Assembly (NCBI GenBank): GCA_027574665.1
Contig: CM050666.1
Coordinates: 124,001 to 188,000, forward strand
DNA from: Rhynochetos jubatus
Lineage: Eukaryota > Chordata > Aves > Eurypygiformes > Rhynochetidae
Direction of reading: 5' to 3'
DNA: 64,000 bases
Of this stretch, positions 34,700 through 47,443 are shown piece after piece (within the stretch, counting starts at the first letter, position 1; every line of letters begins with the position of its first letter). Both the position numbers and the translations under genes were made by a program. Under the pieces are notes generated by a model. It searched no databases, was not told where the DNA came from, and worked only from the letters and a program-made list of their open reading frames with translations.

Positions 34700-37600
34700 A
34701 TGCGCGGCTCGTTGAAGCGTCTGCCCCAACACGGACATCTGAAGCAGCACTTTAATGCGACCAAACAGAAAGAGTTAGGAGAGAATTTCTTGTCCCTTCT
34801 TGCTGCGCCTTTGCAGAGCACTGCGTGCCAGAGCAGCCGGACCGCTGTGTTGCTTGCAATCTCCAGTTCCAACAGTGCCACAGTTCCTCGGCAACAGAAA
34901 GAGCTAGGAAGGAATTGCTTACGCTGTTTTCTCTCGCTGTGCTCTAGCAGTTCGTTCCCTTTTCGGCAGAGCGCGGGACCGCTCGCAAAGCTTAGAAACA
35001 AACCTCTCCCTTTTCCTCCAAAAGGGAAAGAGCTACGAGAGAATTTCTTAGGGAAACCTTGTTTGTTTTGGCAGAGCACTGCATGCCTCTTAAGACAGAG
35101 CTCTGTATCCCCGGGAAAGTCGAAATCCACAGGGTCACCTTCTCTGTGCTAACAGGCTCGGAGAGGCTCGAATGCACGGCTCGTTGAAGCGTCTGCCCGA
35201 ACACGGACATCTAAAGCAGCACTGTAATGCGACCAAACAGAAAGAGTTAGGAGAGAATTTCTTGTCCCTTCTTGCTGCGCCTTTGCAGAGCACTGCGTGC
35301 CAGAGCAGCCGGATCGCTGTGTTGCTTGCAATCTCCAGTTCCAAGAGTGCCACAGTTCCTCGGCAACAGAAAGAGCTAGGAAGGAATTGCTTACGCTGTT
35401 TTCTCTCGCTGTGCTCTAGCAGTTCGTTCCCTTTTCGGCAGAGCGCGGGACCGCTTGCAAAGCTTAGAAACAAACCTCTCCCTTTTCCTCCAAAAGGGAA
35501 AGAGCTACGAGAGAATTTCTTAGGGAAACCTTGTTTGTTTTGGCAGAGCACTGCATGCCTCTTAAGACAGAGCTCTGTATCCCCGGGAAAGTGGAAAACT
35601 ACAGGGTCACCTTCTCTGTGCTAACAGGCTCGGAGAGGCTCGAATGCGCGGCTCGTTGAAGCGTCTGCCCGAACACGGCCATCTGAAGCAGCACTGTAAT
35701 GCGACCAAACAGAAAGAGTTAGGAGAGAATTTCTTGTCCCTTCTTGCTGCGCCTTTGCAGAGCACTGCGTGCCAGAGCAGCCGGACTGCTGTGTTGCTTG
35801 CAATCTCCAGTTCCAAGAGTGCCACAGTTCCTCGGCAACAGAAAGAGCTAGGAAGGAATTGCTTACGCTGTTTTCTCTCGCTGTGCTCTAGCAGTTCGTT
35901 CCCTTTTCGGCAGAGCGCGGGACCGCTCGCAAAGCTTAGAAACAAACCTCTCCCTTTTCCTCCAAAAGGGAAAGAGCTACGAGAGAATTTCTTAGGGAAA
36001 CCTTGTTTGTTTTGGCAGAGCACTGCATGCCTCTTAAGACAGAGCTCTGTATCCCCGGGAAAGTCGAAATCCACAGGGTCACCTTCTCTGTGCTAACAGG
36101 CTCCGAGAGGCTCGAATGCGCGGCTCGTTGAAGCGTCTGCCCGAACAAGGACATCTGAAGCAGCACTGTAATGCGACCAAACAGAAAGAGTTAGGAGAGA
36201 ATTTCTTGTCCCTTCTTGCTGCGCCTTTGCAGAGCACTGCGTGCCAGAGCAGCCGGACCGCTGTGTTGCTTGCAATCTCCAGTTCCAACAGTGCCACAGT
36301 TCCTCGGCAACAGAAAGAGCTAGGAAGGAATTGCTTACGCTGTTTTCTCTCGCTGTGCTCTAGCAGTTCGTTCCCTTTTCGGCAGAGCGCGGGACCGCTC
36401 GCAAAGCTTAGAAACAAACCTCTCCCTTTTCCTCCAAAAGGGAAAGAGCTAGGGGAGAATTTCTTAGGGAAACCTTGTTTGTTTTGGCAGAGCACTGCAT
36501 GCCTCTTAAGACAGAGCTCTGTATCCCCGGGAAAGTCGAAATCCACAGGGTCACCTTCTCTGTGCTAACAGGCTCGGAGAGGCTCGAATGCACGGCTCGT
36601 TGAAGCGTCTGCCCGAACACGGACATCTGAAGCAGCACTTTAATGCGACCAAACAGAAAGAGTTAGGAGAGAATTTCTTGTCCCTTCTTGCTGCGCCTTT
36701 GCAGAGCACTGCGTGCCAGAGCAGCCGGACCGCTGTGTTGCTTGCAATCTCCAGTTCCAACAGTGCCACAGTTCCTCGGCAACAGAAAGAGCTAGGAAGG
36801 AATTGCTTACGCTGTTTTCTCTCGCTGTGCTCTAGCAGTTCGTTCCCTTTTCGGCAGAGCGCGGGACCGCTTGCAAAGCTTAGAAACAAACCTCTCCCTT
36901 TTCCTCCAAAAGGGAAAGAGCTAGGAGAGAATTTCTTAGGGAAACCTTGTTTGTTTTGGCAGAGCACTGCATGCCTCTTAAGACAGAGCTCTGTATCCCC
37001 GGGAAAGTCGAAATCTACAGGGTCACCTTCTCTGTGCTAACAGGCTCGGAGAGGCTCGAATGCGCGGCTCGTTGAAGCGTCTGCCCCAACACGGACATCT
37101 GAAGCAGCACTTTAATGCGACCAAACAGAAAGAGTTAGGAGAGAATTTCTTGTCCCTTCTTGCTGCGCCTTTGCAGAGCACTGCGTGCCAGAGCAGCCGG
37201 ACCGCTGTGTTGCTTGCAATCTCCAGTTCCAAGAGTGCCACAGTTCCTCGGCAACAGAAAGAGCTAGGAAGGAATTGCTTACGCTGTTTTCTCTCGCTGT
37301 GCTCTAGCAGTTCGTTCCCTTTTCGGCAGAGCGCGGGACCGCTCGCAAAGCTTAGAAACAAACCTCTCCCTTTTCCTCCAAAAGGGAAAGAGCTACGAGA
37401 GAATTTCTTAGGGAAACCTTGTTTGTTTTGGCAGAGCACTGCATGCCTCTTAAGACAGAGCTCTGTATCCCCGGGAAAGTCGAAATCCACAGGGTCACCT
37501 TCTCTGTGCTAACAGGCTCGGAGAGGCTCGAATGCACGGCTCGTTGAAGCGTCTGCCCGAACACGGACATCTAAAGCAGCACTGTAATGCGACCAAACAG

Positions 37601-39419
37601 AAAGAGTTAGGAGAGAATTTCTTGTCCCTTCTTGCTGCGCCTTTGCAGAGCACTGCGTGCCAGAGCAGCCGGATCGCTGTGTTGCTTGCAATCTCCAGTT
37701 CCAAGAGTGCCACAGTTCCTCGGCAACAGAAAGAGCTAGGAAGGAATTGCTTACGCTGTTTTCTCTCGCTGTGCTCTAGCAGTTCGTTCCCTTTTCGGCA
37801 GAGCGCGGGACCGCTTGCAAAGCTTAGAAACAAACCTCTCCCTTTTCCTCCAAAAGGGAAAGAGCTACGAGAGAATTTCTTAGGGAAACCTTGTTTGTTT
37901 TGGCAGAGCACTGCATGCCTCTTAAGACAGAGCTCTGTATCCCCGGGAAAGTCGAAATCTACAGGGTCACCTTCTCTGTGCTAACAGGCTCGGAGAGGCT
38001 CGAATGCGCGGCTCGTTGAAGCGTCTGCCCGAACACGGCCATCTGAAGCAGCACTGTAATGCGACCAAACAGAAAGAGTTAGGAGAGAATTTCTTGTCCC
38101 TTCTTGCTGCGCCTTTGCAGAGCACTGCGTGCCAGAGCAGCCGGACTGCTGTGTTGCTTGCAATCTCCAGTTCCAAGAGTGCCACAGTTCCTCGGCAACA
38201 GAAAGAGCTAGGAAGGAATTGCTTACGCTGTTTTCTCTCGCTGTGCTCTAGCAGTTCGTTCCCTTTTCGGCAGAGCGCGGGACCGCTCGCAAAGCTTAGA
38301 AACAAACCTCTCACTTTTCCTCCAAAAGGGAAAGAGCTACGAGAGAATTTCTTAGGGAAACCTTGTTTGTTTTGGCAGAGCACTGCATGCCTCTTAAGAC
38401 AGAGCTCTGTATCCCCGGGAAAGTCGAAATCCACAGGGTCACCTTCTCTGTGCTAACAGGCTCGGAGAGGCTCGAATGCGCGGCTCGTTGAAGCGTCTGC
38501 CCGAACAAGGACATCTGAAGCAGCACTGTAATGCGACCAAACAGAAAGAGTTAGGAGAGAATTTCTTGTCCCTTCTTGCTGCGCCTTTGCAGAGCACTGC
38601 GTGCCAGAGCAGCCGGACCGCTGTGTTGCTTGCAATCTCCAGTTCCAACAGTGCCACAGTTCCTCGGCAACAGAAAGAGCTAGGAAGGAATTGCTTACGC
38701 TGTTTTCTCTCGCTGTGCTCTAGCAGTTCGTTCCCTTTTCGGCAGAGCGCGGGACCGCTCGCAAAGCTTAGAAACAAACCTCTCCCTTTTCCTCCAAAAG
38801 GGAAAGAGCTACGAGAGAATTTCTTAGGGAAACCTTGTTTGTTTTGGCAGAGCACTGCATGCCTCTTAAGACAGAGTTCTGGATCCCCGGGAAGGTCGAA
38901 ATCCACAGGGTCACCTTCTCTGTGCTAACAGGCTCGGAGAGGCTCGAATGCGCGGCTCGTTGAAGCGTCTGCCCGAACACGGACATCTAAAACAGCACTT
39001 TAATGCGACCAAACAGAAAGAGTTAGGAGAGAATTTCTTGTCCCTTCTTGCTGCGCCTTTGCAGAGCACTGCGTGCCAGAGCAGCCGGACCGCTGTGTTG
39101 CTTGCAATCTCCAGTTCCAACAGTGCCACAGTTCCTCGGCAACAGAAAGAGCTAGGAAGGAATTGCTTACGCTGTTTTCTCTCGCTGTGCTCTAGCAGTT
39201 CGTTCCCTTTTCGGCAGAGCGCGGGACCGCTTGCAAAGCTTAGAAACAAACCTCTCCCTTTTCCTCCAAAAGGGAAAGAGCTACGAGAGAATTTCTTAGG
39301 GAAACCTTGTTTGTTTTGGCAGAGCACTGCATGCCTCTTAAGACAGAGCTCTGTATCCCCGGGAAAGTCGAAATCCACAGGGTCACCTTCTCTGTGCTAA
39401 CAGGCTCGGAGAGGCTCGA
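34700..39419 (+). repeat. Five-monomer higher-order repeat, two copies (2,360 bp each)
   Basis: Rare variants recur exactly 2,360 bp apart: CTGCCCCAAC at 34721 and 37081, and CCGAACAAGG at 36141 and 38501. The monomers between them match in order by GCGC/GCAC start, ACCG/ATCG/ACTG and ACTTTAA/ACTGTAA variants. A few differences, such as AGCTAGG versus AGCTACG, show the copies have since diverged. Confidence 0.8.
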
Positions 39420-42400
39420 ATGCGCGGCTCGTTGAAGCGTCTGCCCGAACACGGACATCTGAAGCAGCACTGTAATGCGAGCAAACAGAAAGAGTTAGGA
39501 GAGAATTTCTTGTCCCTTCTTGCTGCGCCTTTGCAGAGCACTGCGTGCCAGAGCAGCCGGACCGCTGTGTTGCTTGCAATCTCCAGTTCCAACAGTGCCA
39601 CAGTTCCTCGGCAACAGAAAGAGCTAGGAAGGAATTGCTTACGCTGTTTTCTCTCGCTGTGCTCTAGCAGTTCGTTCCCTTTTCGGCAGAGCGCGGGACC
39701 GCTTGCAAAGCTTAGAAACAAACCTCTCCCTTTTCCTCCAAAAGGGAAAGAGCTAGGGGAGAATTCCTTAGGGAAACCTTGTTTGTTTTGGCAGAGCACT
39801 GCATGCCTCTTAAGACAGAGCTCTGGATTCCCGGGAAGGTCGAAATCCACAGGGTCACCTTCTCTGTGCTAACAGGCTCGGAGAGGCTCGAATGCGCGGC
39901 TCGTTGAAGCGTCTGCCCGAACACGGACATCTAAAGCAGCACTGTAATGCGACCAAACAGAAAGAGTTAGGAGAGAATTTCTTGTCCCTTCTTGCTGCGC
40001 CTTTGCAGAGCACTGCGTGCCAGAGCAGCCGGATCGCTGTGTTGCTTGCAATCTCCAGTTCCAAGAGTGCCACAGTTCCTCGGCAACAGAAAGAGCTAGG
40101 AAGGAATTGCTTACGCTGTTTTCTCTCGCTGTGCTCTAGCAGTTCGTTCCCTTTTCGGCAGAGCGCGGGACCGCTTGCAAAGCTTAGAAACAAACCTCTC
40201 CCTTTTCCTCCAAAAGGGAAAGAGCTATGAGAGAATTTCTTAGGGAAACCTTGTTTGTTTTGGCAGAGCACTGCATGCCTCTTAAGACAGAGCTCTGTAT
40301 CCCCGGGAAAGTCGAAATCCACAGGGTCACTTTCTCTGTGCTAACAGGCTCGGAGAGGCTCGAATGCACGGCTCGTTGAAGCGTCTGCCCGAACACGGAC
40401 ATCTGAAGCAGCACTTTAATGCGACCAAACAGAAAGAGTTAGGAGAGAATTTCTTGTCCCTTCTTGCTGCGCCTTTGCAGAGCACTGCGTGCCAGAGCAG
40501 CCGGACCGCTGTGTTGCTTGCAATCTCCAGTTCCAAGAGTGCCACAGTTCCTCGGCAACAGAAAGAGCTAGGAAGGAATTGCTTACGCTGTTTTCTCTCG
40601 CTGTGCTCTAGCAGTTCGTTCCCTTTTCGGCAGAGCGCGGGACTGCTTGCAAAGCTTAGAAACAAACCTCTCCCTTTTCCTCCAAAAGGGAAAGAGCTAC
40701 GAGAGAATTTCTTAGGGAAACCTTGTTTGTTTTGGCAGAGCACTGCATGCCTCTTAAGACAGAGCTCTGTATCCCCGGGAAAGTCGAAATCCACAGGGTC
40801 ACCTTCTCTGTGCTAACAGGCTCGGAGAGGCTCGAATGCGCGGCTCGTTGAAGCGTCTGCCCGAACACGGACATCTAAAGCAGCACTGTAATGCGACCAA
40901 ACAGAAAGAGTTAGGAGAGAATTTCTCGTCCCTTCTTGCTGCGCCTTTGCAGAGCACTGCGTGCCAGAGCAGCCGGACCGCTGTGTTGCTTGCAATCTCC
41001 AGTTCCAACAGTGCCACAGTTCCTCGGCAACAGAAAGAGCTAGGAAGGAATTGCTTACGCTGTTTTCTCTCGCTGTGCTCTAGCAGTTCGTTCCCTTTTC
41101 GGCAGAGCGCGGGACCGCTTGCAAAGCTTAGAAACAAACCTCTCCCTTTTCCTCCAAAAGGGAAAGAGCTATGAGAGAATTTCTTAGGGAAACCTTGTTT
41201 GTTTTGGCAGAGCACTGCATGCCTCTTAAGACAGAGCTCTGTATCCCCGGGAAAGTCGAAATCCACAGGGTCACCTTCTCTGTGCTAACAGGCTCGGAGA
41301 GGCTCGAATGCGCGGCTTGTTGAAGCGTCTGCCCGAACACGGCCATCTGAAGCAGCACTGTAATGCGACCAAACAGAAAGAGTTAGGAGAGAATTTCTTG
41401 TCCCTTCTTGCTGCGCCTTTGCAGAGCACTGCGTGCCAGAGCAGCCGGACCGCTGTGTTGCTTGCAATCTCCAGTTCCAACAGTGCCACAGTTCCTCGGC
41501 AACAGAAAGAGCTAGGAAGGAATTGCTTACGCTGTTTTCTCTCGCTGTGCTCTAGCAGTTCGTTCCCTTTTCGGCAGAGCGCGGGACTGCTTGCAAAGCT
41601 TAGAAACAAACCTCTCCCTTTTCCTCCTAAAGGGAAAGAGCTACGAGAGAATTTCTTAGGGAAACCTTGTTTGTTTTGGCAGAGCACTGCATGCCTCTTA
41701 AGACAGAGCTCTGTATCCCCGGGAAAGTCGAAATCCACAGGGTCACCTTCTCTGTGCTAACAGGCTCGGAGAGGCTCGAATGCGCGGCTCGTTGAAGCGT
41801 CTGCCCGAACACGGACATCTAAAGCAGCACTGTAATGCGACCAAACAGAAAGAGTTAGGAGAGAATTTCTCGTCCCTTCTTGCTGCGCCTTTGCAGAGCA
41901 CTGCGTGCCAGAGCACCCGGACCGCTATGTTGCTTGCAATCTCCAGTTCCAAGAGTGCCACAGTTCCTCGGCAACAGAAAGAGCTAGGAAGGAATTGCTT
42001 ACGCTGTTTTCTCTCGCTGTGCTCTAGCAGTTCGTTCCCTTTTCGGCAGAGCGCGGGACTGCTTGCAAAGCTTAGAAACAAACCTCTCCCTTTTCCTCCA
42101 AAAGGGAAAGAGCTAGGAGAGGATTTCTTAGGGAAACCTTGTTTGTTTTGGCAGAGCACTGCATGCCTCTTAAGACAGAGCTCTGTATCCCCGGGAAAGT
42201 CGAAATCCACAGGGTCACCTTCTCTGTGCTAACAGGCTCGGAGAGGCTCGAATGCGCGGCTCGTTGAAGCGTCTGCCCGAACACGGCCATCTGAAGCAGC
42301 ACTGTAATGCGACCAAACAGAAAGAGTTAGGAGAGAATTTCTTGTCCGTTCTTGCTGCGCCTTTGCAGAGCACTGCGTGCCAGAGCAGCCGGATCGCTGT

Positions 42401-45400
42401 GTTGCTTGCAATCTCCAGTTCCAAGAGTGCCACAGTTCCTCGGCAACAGAAAGAGCTAGGAAGGAATTGCTTACGCTGTTTTCTCTCGCTGTGCTCTAGC
42501 AGTTCGTTCCCTTTTCGGCAGAGCGCGGGACTGCTTGCAAAGCTTAGAAACAAACCTCTCCCTTTTCCTCCAAAAGGGAAAGAGCTACGAGAGAATTTCT
42601 TAGGGAAACCTTGTTTGTTTTGGCAGAGCACTGCATGCCTCTTAAGACAGAGCTCTGTATCCCTGGGAAAGTCGAAATCCACAGGGTCACCTTCTCTGTG
42701 CTAACAGGCTCGGAGAGGCTCGAATGCGCGGCTCGTTGAAGCGTCTGCCCGAACACGGCCATCTGAAGCAGCACTGTAATGCGACCAAACAGAAAGAGTT
42801 AGGAGAGAATTTCTTGTCCCTTCTTGCTGCGCCTTTGCAGAGCACTGCGTGCCAGAGCAGCCGGACCGCTGTGTTGCTTGCAATCTCCAGTTCCAACAGT
42901 GCCACAGTTCCTCGGCAACAGAAAGAGCTAGGAAGGAATTGCTTACGCTGTTTTCTCTCGCTGTGCTCTAGCAGTTCGTTCCCTTTTCGGCAGAGCGCGG
43001 GACCGCTCGCAAAGCTTAGAAACAAACCTCTCCCTTTTCCTCCAAAAGGGAAAGAGCTACGAGAGAATTTCTTAGGGAAACCTTGTTTGTTTTGGCAGAG
43101 CACTGCATGCCTCTTAAGACAGAGCTCTGTATCCCCGGGAAAGTCGAAATCCACAGGGTCACCTTCTCTGTGCTAACAGGCTCGGAGAGGCTCGAATGCG
43201 CGGCTCGTTGAAGCGTCTGCCCGAACACGGACATCTAAAGCAGCACTGTAATGCGACCAAACAGAAAGAGTTAGGAGAGAATTTCTTGTCCCTTCTTGCT
43301 GCGCCTTTGCAGATCACTGCGTGCCAGAGCAGCCGGACCGCTGTGTTGCTTGCAATCTCCAGTTCCAAGAGTGCCACAGTTCCTCGGCAACAGAAAGAGC
43401 TAGGAAGGAATTGCTTACGCTGTTTTCTCTCGCTGTGCTCTAGCAGTTCGTTCCCTTTTCGGCAGAGCGCGGGACTGCTTGCAAAGCTTAGAAACAAACC
43501 TCTCCCTTTTCCTCCAAAAGGGAAAGAGCTACGAGAGAATTTCTTAGGGAAACCTTGTTTGTTTTGGCAGAGCACTGCATGCCTCTTAAGACAGAGCTCT
43601 GTATCCCCGGGAAAGTCGAAATCCACAGGGTCACCTTCTCTGTGCTAACAGGCTCGGAGAGGCTCGAATGCGCGGCTCGTTGAAGCGTCTGCCCGAACAC
43701 GGCCATCTGAAGCAGCACTGTAATGCGACCAAACAGAAAGAGTTAGGAGAGAATTTCTCGTCCCTTCTTGCTGCGCCTTTGCAGAGCACTGCGTGCCAGA
43801 GCAGCCGGACCGCTGTGTTGCTTGCAATCTCCAGTTCCAACAGTGCCACAGTTCCTCGGCAACAGAAAGAGCTAGGAAGGAATTGCTTACGCTGTTTTCT
43901 CTCGCTGTGCTCTAGCAGTTCGTTCCCTTTTCGGCAGAGCGCGGGACCGCTCGCAAAGCTTAGAAACAAAGCTCTCCCTTTTCCTCCAAAAGGGAAAGAG
44001 CTAGGAGAGAATTTCTTAGCGAAACCTTGTTTGTTTTGGCAGAGCACTGCATGCCTCTTAAGACAGAGCTCTGTATCCCCGGGAAAGTCGAAATCCACAG
44101 GGTCACCTTCTCTGTGCTAACAGGCTCGGAGAGGCTCGAATGCGCGGCTCGTTGAAGCGTCTGCCCGAACACGGACATCTAAAGCAGCACTGTAATGCGA
44201 CCAAACAGAAAGAGTTAGGAGAGAATTTCTCGTCCCTTCTTGCTGCGCCTTTGCAGAGCACTGCGTGCCAGAGCAGCCGGACCGCTGTGTTGCTTGCAAT
44301 CTCCAGTTCCAACAGTGCCACAGTTCCTCGGCAACAGAAAGAGCTAGGAAGGAATTGCTTACGCTGTTTTCTCTCGCTGTGCTCTAGCAGTTCGTTCCCT
44401 TTTCGGCAGAGCGCGGGACCGCTTGCAAAGCTTAGAAACAAACCTCTCCCTTTTCCTCCAAAAGGGAAAGAGCTACGAGAGAATTTCTTAGGGAAACTTT
44501 GTTTGTATTGGCAGAGCACTGCATGCCTCTTAAGACAGAGCTCTGTATCCCCGGGAAAGTCGAAATCCACAGGGTCACCTTCTCTGTGCTAACAGGCTCG
44601 GAGAGGCTCGAATGCGCGGCTCGTTGAAGCGTCTGCCCGAACACGGACATCTGAAGCAGCACTGTAATGCGACCAAACAGAAAGAGTTAGGAGAGAATTT
44701 CTCGTCCCTTCTTGCTGCGCCTTTGCAGAGCACTGCGTGCCAGAGCAGCCGGACCGCTGTGTTGCTTGCAATCTCCAGTTCCAACAGTGCCACAGTTCCT
44801 CGGCAACAGAAAGAGCTAGGAAGGAATTGCTTACGCTGTTTTCTCTCGCTGTGCTCTAGCAGTTCGTTCCCTTTTCGGCAGAGCGCGGGACCGCTTGCAA
44901 AGCTTAGAAACAAACCTCTCCCTTTTCCTCCAAAAGGGAAAGAGCTACGAGAGAATTTCTTAGGGAAACCTTGTTTGTTTTGGCAGAGCACTGCATGCCT
45001 CTTAAGACAGAGCTCTGTATCCCCGGGAAAGTCGAAATCCACAGGGTCACCTTCTCTGTGCTAACAGGCTCGGAGAGGCTCGAATGCGCGGCTCGTTGAA
45101 GCGTCTGCCCGAACACGGACATCTAAATCAGCACTGTAATGCGACCAAACAGAAAGAGTTAGGAGAGAATTTCTTGTCCCTTCTTGCTGCGCCTTTGCAG
45201 AGCACTGCGTGCCAGAGCAGCCGGACCGCTGTGTTGCTTGCAATCTCCAGTTCCAAGAGTGCCACAGTTCCTCGGCAACAGAAAGAGCTAGGAAGGAATT
45301 GCTTACGCTGTTTTCTCTCGCTGTGCTCGAGCAGTTCGTTCCCTTTTCGGCAGAGCGCGGGACTGCTTGCAAAGCTTAGAAACAAACCTCTCCCTTTTCC

Positions 45401-47443
45401 TCCAAAAGGGAAAGAGCTACGAGAGAATTTCTTAGGGAAACCTTGTTTGTTTTGGCAGAGCACTGCATGCCTCTTAAGACAGAGCTCTGTATCCCCGGGA
45501 AAGTCGAAATCCACAGGGTCACCTTCTCTGTGCTAACAGGCTCGGAGAGGCTCGAATGCGCGGCTCGTTGAAGCGTCTGCCCGAACACGGACATCTAAAG
45601 CAGCACTGTAATGCGACCAAACAGAAAGAGTTAGGAGAGAATTTCTCGTCCCTTCTTGCTGCGCCTTTGCAGAGCACTGCGTGCCAGAGCAGCCGGATCG
45701 CTGTGTTGCTTGCAATCTCCAGTTCCAACAGTGCCACAGTTCCTCGGCAACAGAAAGAGCTAGGAAGGAATTGCTTACGCTGTTTTCTCTCGCTGTGCTC
45801 TAGCAGTTCGTTCCCTTTTCGGCAGAGCGCGGGACTGCTTGCAAAGCTTAGAAACAAACCTCTCCCTTTTCCTCCAAAAGGGAAAGAGCTACGAGAGAAT
45901 TTCTTAGGGAAACCTTGTTTGTTTTGGCAGAGCACTGCATGCCTCTTAAGACAGAGCTCTGTATCCCCGGGAAAGTCGAAATCCACAGGGTCACCTTCTC
46001 TGTGCTAACAGGCTTGGAGAGGCTCGAATGCGCGGCTCGTTGAAGCGTCTGCCCGAACACGGACATCTGAAGCAGCACTGTAATGCGACCAAACAGAAAG
46101 AGTTAGGAGAGAATTTCTCGTCCCTTCTTGCTGCGCCTTTGCAGAGCGCTGCGTGCCAGAGCAGCCGGATCGCTGTGTTGCTTGCAATCTCCAGTTCCAA
46201 CAGTGCCACAGTTCCTCGGCAACAGAAAGAGCTAGGAAGGAATTGCTTACGCTGTTTTCTCTCGCTGTGCTCTAGCAGTTCGTTCCCTTTTCGGCAGAGC
46301 GCGGGACTGCTTGCAAAGCTTAGAAACAAACCTCTCCCTTTTCCTCCAAAAGGGAAAGAGCTACGAGAGAATTTCTTAGGGAAACCTTGTTTGTTTTGGC
46401 AGAGCACTGCATGCCTCTTAAGACAGAGCTCTGTATCCCCGGGAAAGTCGAAATCCACAGGGTCACCTTCTCTGTGCTAACAGGCTCGGAGAGGCTCGAA
46501 TGCGCGGCTCGTTGAAGCGTCTGCCCGAACACGGACATCTAAAGCAGCACTGTAATGCGACCAAACAGAAAGAGTTAGGAGAGAATTTCTCGTCCCTTCT
46601 TGCTGCGCCTTTGCAGAGCACTGCGTGCCAGAGCAGCCGGACCGCTGTGTTGCTTGCAATCTCCAGTTCCAACAGTGCCACAGTTCCTCGGCAACAGAAA
46701 GAGCTAGGAAGGAATTGCTTACGCTGTTTTCTCTCGCTGTGCTCTAGCAGTTCGTTCCCTTTTCGGCAGAGCGCGGGACTGCTTGCAAAGCTTAGAAACA
46801 AACCTCTCCCTTTTCCTCCAAAAGGGAAAGAGCTACGAGAGAATTTCTTAGGGAAACCTTGTTTGTTTTGGCAGAGCACTGCATGCCTCTTAAGACAGAG
46901 CTCTGTATCCCCGGGAAAGTCGAAATCCACAGGGTCACCTTCTCTGTGCTAACAGGCTCGGAGAGGCTCGAATGCGCGGCTCGTTGAAGCGTCTGCCCGA
47001 ACACGGACATCTGAAGCAGCACTGTAATGCGACCAAACAGAAAGAGTTAGGAGAGAATTTCTTGTCCCTTCTTGCTGCGCCTTTGCAGAGCGCTGCTTGC
47101 CAGAGCAGCCGGATCGCTGTGTTGCTTGCAATCACCAGTTCCAACAGTGCCACAGTTCCTCGGCAACAGAAAGAGCTAGGAAGGAATTGCTTACGCTGTT
47201 TTCTCTCGCTGTGCTCTAGCAGTTCGTTCCCTTTTCGGCAGAGCGCGGGACTGCTTGCAAAGCTTAGAAACAAACCTCTCCCTTTTCCTCCAAAAGGGAA
47301 AGAGCTACGAGAGAATTTCTTAGGGAAACCTTGTTTGTTTTGGCAGAGCACTGCATGCCTCTTAAGACAGAGCTCTGTATCCCCGGGAAAGTCGAAATCC
47401 ACAGGGTCACCTTCTCTGTGCTAACAGGCTCGGAGAGGCTCGA

